Origin: Flavobacteriaceae bacterium
GTDB lineage: Bacteria > Bacteroidota > Bacteroidia > Flavobacteriales > Flavobacteriaceae
Reading direction: 5' to 3'
Assembly (NCBI GenBank): GCA_028284005.1
Contig: JANQSO010000008.1
Coordinates: forward strand, 124,001-188,000
DNA length: 64,000 nucleotides
Shown here piece by piece: positions 26,264 through 33,046 of this stretch. Under the pieces are notes generated by a model. It did no database searches. It was not told the origin of the DNA and worked only from the letters and a program-made list of their open reading frames with translations. A program made the position numbers and the translations under genes. The first letter of the stretch is position 1, and the number at the start of each line of letters is the position of its first letter.

Positions 26264-26611
26264 TATTACTGTTTATCAACATGACAAAATCTACGAAAGA
26301 ATCAAAAAAAGTAAAATGTTTTTCTCGCATACACTATCATCTTCCCTCAATCCAGAAGAAGGGGAAGAAAAATCGAGCCTCCTATATGTTTGAATATTAA
26401 GTTATTGCGATAAAGAGCCTTAGAAGAAAAAAAATATGCTCTTGCCGTATTTTATCTTACCAATAAAATATAAGCAGTTAAAATTCGGGCACATGGACCG
26501 ACAAAAAAATTTCTGAAAAATTTCCTGGGAAAATTTTAGACTAGCTTTAAGGACACATATGTGTAAGCGAATTCAGAGCTGAGAATCTTTGGGATTTAAA
26601 TAGAAATTAAA
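26262..26611. other. Non-coding stretch between the two modules of the element
   Basis: About 350 bp with no ORF that I can support on either strand. It contains an AT-rich region, an A-rich run in CAAAAAAAGTAAAATG, and a short imperfect inverted sequence (CACATATGTG near 26551). It separates the recombinase-1/defence-cargo part from the XRE-lipoprotein-recombinase-2 part. It may therefore contain the old end of a nested element, but no core repeat is evident. Confidence 0.5.
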
Positions 26612-26845
26612 CTAATTGAAATCGAATATTTCTTGAATGGAGACATTCAAGGATGAACTTAGTATTACAATAGTCTTCAACGTTACGTTCACACGACCAT
26701 TCTCAATACGGCTAATGCTGCTTTTTTCTAGATTACACTTAGCGGCTAATTGACTTTGAGAAAGTCCAGTATCGTGCCTTAATTGCCTAATCTTAGCACC
26801 CAATTTCTTTTGATACGGTTTAATATTTACGGAATCTATTGACAT
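26612..26845 (-). CDS. XRE-family transcriptional repressor of the element
   Basis: A 77-residue single-domain Xre/Cro-type regulator (LGAKIRQLRHDTGLSQSQLAAKCNLEKSSISRIENGRVNVTLKT, here in part: TGLSQSQLAAKCNLEKSSIS). It is the typical length of an element repressor. The start codon lies inside a perfect palindrome (26836-26857), and a further half-site ATGTCAA is at 26891-26897. It therefore very likely represses its own gene and the divergent gene pair at 26917. It is convergent with nothing and is followed by a weak terminator. Confidence 0.9.
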   Translation of the reverse strand: MSIDSVNIKPYQKKLGAKIRQLRHDTGLSQSQLAAKCNLEKSSISRIENGRVNVTLKTIVILSSSLNVSIQEIFDFN

Positions 26846-26857
26846 CTATGTCAATAG
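26836..26857. promoter_or_regulatory. Palindromic operator over the XRE start codon
   Basis: A perfect inverted repeat: arms CTATTGACAT and ATGTCAATAG separated by CT. It spans the start codon of the XRE repressor gene (codon at 26843-26845). An additional ATGTCAA half-site lies at 26891-26897 in the same divergent region. This is the layout of an autorepressed regulator that also controls the opposite promoter. Confidence 0.75.
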
Positions 26858-26916
26858 TAATTCTTATCTTTACATTAGTTGTAAACATATATGTCAACCC
26901 TTAGATATAAATTATT

Positions 26917-27231
26917 ATGAGCGTATTTGATAACAGGGATGGTTTTAGACCTAGAGACCAATCGGTAAGCACCAAGTTGAAGTATGAAACGGAGGCACAA
27001 CATTGGGCAGATGCCTTCAACAGTACAAGGCCGACTAACAGACCTCCAAATTTTGCAAAAGACTTTGCTTCACTTGGGTTAGTGGTAGGGTTATTTATTA
27101 ATCTGATAATAATTGTGGTGCTTTCATTGACCAATTTGTTCAAGTGGATAACCAAAGCAACTTCTAAAAGTGAAGTAAAGACTAACTCCGCATCAATTCA
27201 ACAGGAGGATAATTCGATTCAAAATCAATAA
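26917..27231 (+). CDS. Small single-pass membrane protein of the element
   Basis: A 104-residue protein of unknown family. The hydrophilic first 50 residues (STKLKYETEAQHWADAFNSTRP) are followed by one strong hydrophobic helix (about 50-72: LGLVVGLFINLIIIVVLSLTN, quoted in part) and a charged Ser/Asn/Gln-rich tail. There is no cleavable signal. It starts a two-gene transcript with the lipoprotein gene at 27233 (one base between the stop and the next ATG) and is divergent from the XRE repressor, which probably controls it. Confidence 0.65.
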   Translation: MSVFDNRDGFRPRDQSVSTKLKYETEAQHWADAFNSTRPTNRPPNFAKDFASLGLVVGLFINLIIIVVLSLTNLFKWITKATSKSEVKTNSASIQQEDNSIQNQ

Positions 27232-27232
27232 A

Positions 27233-27769
27233 ATGTACAAATTCAATTTCTTTTCTTTATTAATTTTCTTCTCAATATTATCGTGTTCAGATAATGATGA
27301 CTCTACAAATAATGATACGATTTCATTTTCGCAAGCATATTTGTCTACTGTTGACCGCTCTGAGGATGGCTATAACTTTCAAGTATTTTTAATGGGTCCT
27401 AACAGAATGGTGGATTTGAATCAGTATCCAGCTATTCTTGGAACTGGACCTTTGTTAACTATACAAGGTTGGGCTGAGTATGAAAATAACTTACCAAAAT
27501 CTGGATTGTATTCATCAGTAAATGGCATTGCAGAACCTTATTCAATTGATTGGGCTGTTTATCAAACATCTGAAATTTTTACCCATGTCTATAATGATTC
27601 TTTCGTTATGGGGGACGATGGTAATGGCACTCTTGAAATATCATATCAAGACGACCAAATCATACTTACTTACAACTTTAATTTAATATCTACCGACACA
27701 GAAGACACAAAGCAGATAAGTGGGGTATATAATCAGCAAGTTGTTATTACAGATGAAGAACTCTATTAA
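27233..27769 (+). CDS. Putative lipoprotein of the element, unknown function
   Basis: A 178-residue protein with a signal peptide and lipobox (SILSCSDNDD; acylated Cys at 18) followed by an acidic linker (SDNDDSTNNDT), the usual Bacteroidota lipoprotein look. The mature part is beta-rich with no named domain. It is coupled to the single-pass membrane gene upstream and is convergent, 20 bp away, with the integrase gene. Envelope location, with the preceding gene, suggests the pair acts at the membrane. Confidence 0.72.
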   Translation: MYKFNFFSLLIFFSILSCSDNDDSTNNDTISFSQAYLSTVDRSEDGYNFQVFLMGPNRMVDLNQYPAILGTGPLLTIQGWAEYENNLPKSGLYSSVNGIAEPYSIDWAVYQTSEIFTHVYNDSFVMGDDGNGTLEISYQDDQIILTYNFNLISTDTEDTKQISGVYNQQVVITDEELY

Positions 27770-27789
27770 GGCTTATCATGATTCAGTAG

Positions 27790-29493
27790 TTATTGTTTTG
27801 CTTGCTGATTTTTGAACTCTTTATAAGAAAGAATCTTGGCGTTTTTAAAATTGTCATAAGATTCCAATATTTTGGTCAAATACTCACGTTGCTCATCAGA
27901 TATTGAATCATTTGATTCCAAAATATGATGGACACCTCCAATGATATCTGATGTTTTATAGATATTTTTCCAACGAAAGTCAACGCTATAAAAATAATGG
28001 TGGAAGATGAGGTTGAACTTAATTAAGATAGTATAACCTTTAAAATCGTTGTTGGATTTAATCTCAATTTCCTTAATGTGAGTGTTTAATAGTTTTTTCT
28101 TATCCTCAAATGATGTATTCTCCTTTATGTTATCTATATCAGAGATAAACTCATCCATTGATGTTTGATTTGCCGACAGAAAGGCAATTTGTTCACTTAT
28201 ACTATCCAATTGAATTTGGTTGGAATTGATTTCATTTCTTATCCTAGTCAATTGTCTTCCCCCCTCTCCTTCTTCTAGTATTTCTTTTACCATCAATTGA
28301 ATGGTCTTTTCCTTTTCATTTATTAGGGATTGGACTTTTTGGGCAATTGCTATTTGCTCTTCATTCAACTTATTTAATGTGTCATTTTCTTGGTTAAGAA
28401 TGAAGTGTTCCTTTATCATTTCAGTAAGTTCACCCCTCTCAATTAAATCATTCCATATTAGTTCCTCAATCCTATCGATATTTATAGACCGATTGCCACA
28501 ATTTCCGTTTCTCAGCCTTTTGGACGAACATTGGTAGTAGTGGTCTTTCTTTGACTCCCTAGTCCTTCCATAGTAGTTTCTACCACACCTTCCACATCTA
28601 ATTAGTCCTTTAAGCAGATACTTGTATTTGGCGGTAGAAGAACCAGAATTATTACGATTTGCCTTGAAGTTGTCATTTACTTCTTGCCAATGGTCTGGGG
28701 TAACAATTGCGGGAACATCAAATATCCCGTGTTTAGTCTTCTTTTTGCCTTTGTATATGGTATTAATAATAATACTTCTAATTGTATTTCCTGCCCATGT
28801 GACCTCAGCCTTTTTCCTAGTCGTTTTCTTCCCCGTGTACTTATTCTTCGTTGTTATGGTTCCCTTTCCTAGTTTATTGTATCTAGTTGGCACACCATCC
28901 ATGGTAAGTATCTCAGCAATCTTACGTTGCCCATATCCTTCTAGCGATAGTTTGAATATTCGTTTCACGACTTTAGCCTCTTCATCATTGATGATAATAT
29001 GGTTCATTTCATCCAACTGGTATCCGTAAGCCTGTATTCCATGAAACTTTCCCTCATTGAAGTTATCCTTTATTGCCTTTACCGTTTTTTCACTTTGTTG
29101 GCGGACTTTGTATTGGTCTAAATATGCTTTGATTCCTCCAAATAGTTCTTGGTCGGCACTTCTAAATTCAAATTCTTTATCCCCATAGAATATTGGGATA
29201 TCATTTGCAGCACACAGTGAAGTAAACAAAACATAGGTTTCAGAGTTACGTGAAAATCGGTCACTAGCTCTGAACCAAACCGAGGTAATTTTCCTTTCGA
29301 GAATATCATCCATTATTCTCATAAGCTGCGTACGCTTTTCAAGCTTGGCTCCACCACTTACGCCTTCTCCTTCATTATAGTGAACGAACTTCAGGTTTTT
29401 TGACTTGGCAAACGCTTTTCCTTCTCTTAGTTGGTTTTCTATTGAGTTTGATTCATCATCCTCCTTTGAAAGTCTAGTATAGATTGCTAACAA
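27790..29493 (-). CDS. Large serine recombinase 2, the integrase next to the att site
   Basis: A 567-residue large serine recombinase. It has the catalytic domain with Ser9 in YTRLSKEDD and WFRASDRFSRN, a Recombinase domain (YGYQLDEMNHIIINDEEAKVVKRIFKLSLEGYGQRKIAEIL, in part: EGYGQRKIAEIL), a zinc ribbon (RCGRCGRNYYGR ... YYQCSSKRLRNGNCGN) and a C-terminal coiled coil. It begins 56 bp from the att core in the comM 5' fragment, the standard place for the integrase. With no other integrase at either end it is the best candidate for the enzyme that inserted the element into comM. Transcription runs away from comM, and the promoter must lie within the short space or in comM. Confidence 0.93.
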   Translation of the reverse strand: MLAIYTRLSKEDDESNSIENQLREGKAFAKSKNLKFVHYNEGEGVSGGAKLEKRTQLMRIMDDILERKITSVWFRASDRFSRNSETYVLFTSLCAANDIPIFYGDKEFEFRSADQELFGGIKAYLDQYKVRQQSEKTVKAIKDNFNEGKFHGIQAYGYQLDEMNHIIINDEEAKVVKRIFKLSLEGYGQRKIAEILTMDGVPTRYNKLGKGTITTKNKYTGKKTTRKKAEVTWAGNTIRSIIINTIYKGKKKTKHGIFDVPAIVTPDHWQEVNDNFKANRNNSGSSTAKYKYLLKGLIRCGRCGRNYYGRTRESKKDHYYQCSSKRLRNGNCGNRSINIDRIEELIWNDLIERGELTEMIKEHFILNQENDTLNKLNEEQIAIAQKVQSLINEKEKTIQLMVKEILEEGEGGRQLTRIRNEINSNQIQLDSISEQIAFLSANQTSMDEFISDIDNIKENTSFEDKKKLLNTHIKEIEIKSNNDFKGYTILIKFNLIFHHYFYSVDFRWKNIYKTSDIIGGVHHILESNDSISDEQREYLTKILESYDNFKNAKILSYKEFKNQQAKQ

Positions 29494-29548
29494 CTTCTAA
29501 TTTATTGATTTACACAAATATATATATTCCCCCACATCTAACAAAGTA

Positions 29549-29559
29549 ACATCCGAAAT
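29549..29559 (-). other. Right attachment core (att) at the comM 5' fragment
   Basis: On the comM strand the sequence is ATTTCGGATGT, encoding Ile-Ser-Asp-Val where ComM should continue with Ala-Leu-Val-Gly-Gly-Gly but instead reads Thr-Leu-Leu-Asp-Val-Gly. It differs from the left core at three third-codon positions. Confidence 0.7.
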
Positions 29560-30393
29560 AGTATGATGCGGGCTACGAAACGGCCGTGAGGTCATTACAC
29601 CACCTTTTTCCATAGTGCGCCCGGCAACACTATGTATCTTGGTAGTTTCCAAAGCTTCAGAAAGTGATAAGGGCGGAAGGATGCTAGGCAACCTTTTGGC
29701 CAACATTGTTTTTCCGGAACCCGGTGGGCCAATAAGAATAATGTTATGCCCCCCGGCTGCAGCGATCTCCATACAGCGTTTGATGGATTCCTGCCCTTTA
29801 ACATCCGCAAAATCGAATTCGGGGTTCTCCAGGTGTTCGTAAAACTCGGCTTCCATATCGACCATGGTTTGTTCAAGTGGGATTTCTTCATTGAAAAAAT
29901 CGATCACTTCTTTGATGTTTTCAATCCCATAGACCTCAATTCCTTCTACAATGGCTGCTTCTCTTGCATTTTGTTTCGGAAGAATAAACCCCTTAAAACC
30001 TTCTTCTTTGGCCTTTATTGCAATAGGTAAGGCTCCCCGAATGGGTTGCAGACCCCCATCCAAAGAAAGTTCTCCCATAATAATATATTGGTTGATAGCG
30101 TGCTTTTCCTCAATTTGTCTGGTAGCTATCAAGATTCCCATCGCCAAAGTAAGATCATAAGCAGACCCTTCCTTGCGCATGTCTGCCGGCGACATATTTA
30201 AAATGAGTTTCTTTCCGGGAATCTTATATCCATTGTTTTGAAGCGAAGCTGCAATCCTGAAATTGCTTTCACGAATAGCATTGTCCGGTAAACCTACCAG
30301 ATGGTATCCTATTCCTTTATCTACATTAACTTCAACTGTAATAGTGGTTGCATCTACGCCAAAGACGGCACTCCCATAAACCTTTGTGAGCAT
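29549..30393 (-). pseudogene. comM: comM 5' fragment with Walker A
   Basis: The N-terminal half of ComM. It begins with the typical YifB start (MLTKVYGSAVFGVDATTITVEVNVDKGIGYHLVGLPD, in part: GSAVFGVDATTITVE), contains the N-terminal Lon-like/S5 fold (NMSPADMRKEGSAYDLTLAMGIL) and the AAA+ Walker A GPPGSGKTM. It then reaches RPFRSPHHTISDV, where the element begins. The frame continues for 17 or so element-encoded residues to a stop at 29497. Together with the fragment at 17106-17813 it would give about 515 residues, the normal length, so the gene was intact before insertion. Confidence 0.9.
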
Positions 30394-30473
30394 AGTTTAT
30401 CATTAATCAGGGAGTTGCATTAAGAGGGAACTAATTTAATTAAAAATTAGGTTGTATAAAATTCAGGCAGGAT

Positions 30474-31151
30474 TTATTCAACAATAATAGGCGGTATGAG
30501 GCTATTGTTAATGGCAAAGATGACCAAGCCAGCAATATTCTTAACACCGGTCTTCTCCAAAAGGTTTTTTCTATGCACCTCAACTGTCCTGGGGCTTATA
30601 AACAGTTTATCTGCTATTTCGTGTGTGGTGTGCTGCCTGCAGATCAATTCCAGCACTTCTTTTTCACGAGGAGAAATAAAGCTTGCATCAAAAACAGATC
30701 TTTCCGAGGCCTTATTTACTGAAGCAAACCTCTCATTTACGATCTTCATGACAAATTGATCGTAATAAAAACCTTTGTAATACACTTGTTTAATGGTATG
30801 TATTACTTTTGAAGGAGGAGAATTTTTAACCAGATAAGCACTGGCTCCTACATCTATCATATTGCGTATAAAAGGTTTTGTATTGTATGTTGTTAATGCA
30901 ATAATACTAATATCCGGATATTCTTTATGAATGAGCTTTGTAGCTTCTACCCCATTTAGCTCGGGCATTTTGATGTCCATGATAATAATATCTGGTAACA
31001 TGGCTGCACCCGCAAGAAAGTCTAAAAGGTCCTTTCCGTTTTCTGCCTCATACACAATATTGATCTCTTCTTCACGAGAAAGAATATAAGACATCCCTAC
31101 CCGAAATAACTCTTCGTCATCTGCTAAAATCACATTGATCTTTGTATTCAT
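30474..31151 (-). CDS. NarL/FixJ-type response regulator (sensory operon B)
   Basis: A 225-residue response regulator with a receiver domain (acidic pair D11-D12, phospho-Asp59 in IIMDIKMP, Lys in LVKN) and a LuxR/NarL-type HTH (ISPREKEVLELICRQ; ISPRTVEVHRKNLLEKTGVK). It is the last gene of the second four-gene sensory operon and overlaps the kinase stop by 4 bp (ATGA). Despite the same layout it is clearly diverged from the regulator at 694-1350. The two probably recognise different signals and maybe different DNA sites. Confidence 0.93.
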   Translation of the reverse strand: MNTKINVILADDEELFRVGMSYILSREEEINIVYEAENGKDLLDFLAGAAMLPDIIIMDIKMPELNGVEATKLIHKEYPDISIIALTTYNTKPFIRNMIDVGASAYLVKNSPPSKVIHTIKQVYYKGFYYDQFVMKIVNERFASVNKASERSVFDASFISPREKEVLELICRQHTTHEIADKLFISPRTVEVHRKNLLEKTGVKNIAGLVIFAINNSLIPPIIVE

Positions 31152-31948
31152 TTTTGAATTTCGATCTTGAACTTTATTCCATTACCAATACTGGAGTCAA
31201 CCAATAATTTTCCATTTAGTATGTCAGCCCTGTTATAAATTCCGCTCATTCCCAAACCTTTTGTTTTCTGAATATTGTTTAGGTCAAAGCCTTTTCCATT
31301 GTCACTATATTGTAAATATAGGAGGTTTTCCTTTATTTTCACAATGAGCCCTATTTGTGTTGCTTCTGAATGCTTTATAGAATTGTTCATTAATTCCTGT
31401 ACTATTCTGAAGAGGTGTAACTCTTTATCATTACTTAAAAACCCGTTTTCATAATTAAGATCATGATGCACTTCAAACTTTTTAGTTTCTCCTACCTCTT
31501 CACACAGTTCTTCCAATGCAGCCTCCAGTCCAAACTTCTGTAAGGTAGGTGGTAAGAGGTCATGCGCTATTTTTCTTGAACTTTCCAATATGGTCGAAGT
31601 GATACTTAAGATGTGCTTTCCTATGGTATTGGTTTCTTTTAAAGATATGGTTTCTTCAGTTAGAAAATTTGCATTGAGGGATACCACATTAAGCTTTGAA
31701 CTAATGGCATCGTGCAGGTCCTGAGCAATACGCTTACGTTCTTCTTCCTGGGTGATCAATGTAGATTGAAGAACTTCCTTTTGGTGCTCAATCTCCATAT
31801 TGGCCTTTTCCAATTCGGCCTTAATGATCCGTTTTCGGGAAAAATAAAAAAATGCGATAATGGCCAAAGACATGATCACAAACAGTCCAATAGCCATTAA
31901 AATGATACTTATGATCTGGTCCTCACCTGTGAATAATTCTTCCACCAT
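31148..31948 (-). CDS. HisKA_3-type sensor histidine kinase (sensory operon B)
   Basis: A 266-residue kinase, the same length as its counterpart at 1340-2140. It has one transmembrane helix (about 11-36), a coiled linker, HisKA_3 with the phospho-accepting His79 in RIAQDLHDAIS (same residue number as the other copy), and HATPase_c with ELMNNSIKHSEAT and DNGKGFD. There is no periplasmic sensor. It overlaps the membrane-protein gene upstream by 40 bp and the regulator downstream by 4 bp. It is expected to pass signals from the membrane partner to the regulator. Confidence 0.9.
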   Translation of the reverse strand: MVEELFTGEDQIISIILMAIGLFVIMSLAIIAFFYFSRKRIIKAELEKANMEIEHQKEVLQSTLITQEEERKRIAQDLHDAISSKLNVVSLNANFLTEETISLKETNTIGKHILSITSTILESSRKIAHDLLPPTLQKFGLEAALEELCEEVGETKKFEVHHDLNYENGFLSNDKELHLFRIVQELMNNSIKHSEATQIGLIVKIKENLLYLQYSDNGKGFDLNNIQKTKGLGMSGIYNRADILNGKLLVDSSIGNGIKFKIEIQK

Positions 31949-32538
31949 TCTACGAATATAAGGATTTGAAAAACGAGATATAGGATCCTGTTGGTGTTAA
32001 TAAGGATGTAATTCATTTCTTTAGAAAAATCGAACACCAAATTCCCTGAAGCAAAGATCAATGTACTGGAAAGCAGGTAGAGAAAGACACCAATATTTAC
32101 AATTATAAACTCTCCCTTTCCTATAAGCAACTTATAAAAATACAAAACGGCATATAGCACAATAAGCGTATGCGTTATGCTCATTCCTATAGGATTATAT
32201 TTAAAAAAGATATCGGGCTGTGCGCTGTATTGGTATGCTAAAAAAAGTACTACAGTTCCCAATAAAATAAGGATCCATTTCTTTTTTAAAAGTTCAAAAT
32301 AGAAAAATGAAAGCAGCACAAATTGAAGTATGAAATAGAAATGTGACAAAAATAAATTGGGTTTATGTAGTGCTTTAGCAATAAAAATTGTTGCCAGTTG
32401 GATAATGGCAACGGTAGTAATATAAATTGAAAATAAAACAAAAGCTCTGTTATTTCTAGCAGAGCTTCTTATGTATAAAACAGCATTTACAAGCCCAAAA
32501 AGAGTTGTGAAATAACTTAGGACAAGAAAAAAGTCCAT
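31909..32538 (-). CDS. Uncharacterised multi-pass membrane protein of sensory operon B
   Basis: A 209-residue protein with about seven hydrophobic segments, the positional equivalent of the protein at 2095-2802. Similar features include a segment LLSSTLIFASGNLVF that corresponds to SVAALIFHLCTTPLF, and a short hydrophilic C-terminus (EWWKNYSQVRTRS). No named family. It overlaps the kinase gene by 40 bp and is separated from the upstream small protein gene by one base. The presumptive membrane sensor of operon B. Confidence 0.8.
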   Translation of the reverse strand: MDFFLVLSYFTTLFGLVNAVLYIRSSARNNRAFVLFSIYITTVAIIQLATIFIAKALHKPNLFLSHFYFILQFVLLSFFYFELLKKKWILILLGTVVLFLAYQYSAQPDIFFKYNPIGMSITHTLIVLYAVLYFYKLLIGKGEFIIVNIGVFLYLLSSTLIFASGNLVFDFSKEMNYILINTNRILYLVFQILIFVEWWKNYSQVRTRS

Positions 32539-32539
32539 T

Positions 32540-32959
32540 TTAATTCAGAGGGCTTTTGTCATCACAGTCCGGAGGACATGGGTTTGTAAAATCCCAAACA
32601 CTGGCTTCAGCAGCACCTAATTCGTTACCGTATGCATCACTCGTTCCCGGCAGAATATCTCTATAGATAATACTGCCGTCCGGCTGAGTTTCCGGTTTGG
32701 TTCCTACCAACATTAATTTTTCAGTAAATTGGTGGTCCGGATCGGAAGGATTGTTCTCAACACCTATATAGGCACGTATCTTTGCATCATCGCTACCAAG
32801 TTGCCTCTTAATTTCCGCTAAGGCTTCTTCAAGATCTACAGCTGGAATTAGAAAAGCTTTACAGCTATTATACTTATTATAATCACTTTCGTCTTGACGC
32901 CATTCCTGTGCCCAGGCTATTGCAGTTTCCAATGGAATTGTGTTCTCTTCTTTGCTCAT
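32540..32959 (-). CDS. Small soluble protein, first gene of sensory operon B
   Basis: A 139-residue protein without a signal peptide or membrane helix, homologous in layout to the 114-residue protein at 2806-3150: an N-terminal helix with Trp (ETAIAWAQEWRQ), a hydrophobic strand with a helix (KAFLIPAVDLEEALAEIKRQL), a strand AKIRAYIGVEN, and KLMLVGTKPE. The tail is longer and ends with CPPDCDDKSPLN, so a Cys-Pro-Pro-x-Cys motif is present here where copy A has GGGWPPNIY. The conserved Pro-Pro near the end in both is notable. Function unknown; by position a signal-input or accessory protein of the pathway. Confidence 0.78.
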   Translation of the reverse strand: MSKEENTIPLETAIAWAQEWRQDESDYNKYNSCKAFLIPAVDLEEALAEIKRQLGSDDAKIRAYIGVENNPSDPDHQFTEKLMLVGTKPETQPDGSIIYRDILPGTSDAYGNELGAAEASVWDFTNPCPPDCDDKSPLN

Positions 32960-32995
32960 ATCTTAATTGGTTTAGTTTATAATACCTAAAAATAT

Positions 32996-33027
32996 AAAAA
33001 CCTTCGTCATAAGACGAAGGTTTTTAA
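32996..33027 (-). terminator. Terminator after the subtilase gene
   Basis: Stem CCTTCGTC (33001-33008), loop ATAA, stem GACGAAGG (33013-33020), with a run of A on the left and five T on the right. It is symmetric and could end transcription in both directions. It isolates the subtilase gene (33047-35509) from sensory operon B. Confidence 0.85.
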
Positions 33028-33046
33028 TAAGATTTTGCAAAATCTA

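Larger units (their letters stand above)
17803..29559. mobile_element. 11.7-kb integrative element inserted in comM (large serine recombinase type)
   Basis: The element interrupts comM, whose two halves join in frame when it is removed. Equivalent positions of the core at the two ends are 11,746 bp apart. It carries a large serine recombinase at the very edge (27790-29493, stopping short of the right core by 56 bp), a second large serine recombinase (24287-26083), an XRE repressor, and cargo: DprA-like, ComF-like phosphoribosyltransferase, HAD phosphatase, XRE-ImmA/IrrE plus partner, and an outer-membrane barrel. There are no conjugation, replication or capsid genes, so it is a non-autonomous or cargo-carrying integrative element and not a phage or ICE. 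The gene content is visibly more AT-rich than the flanking core. Confidence 0.88.

Noticed and set aside
17803..29559. Prophage or conjugative element
   Set aside because: No capsid, terminase, portal, relaxase or conjugation genes are present; only recombinases, regulators and cargo.
17803..29559. Transposon with terminal inverted repeats
   Set aside because: No DDE transposase; the ends share a direct core in comM and not inverted repeats, as expected for serine recombinase integration.
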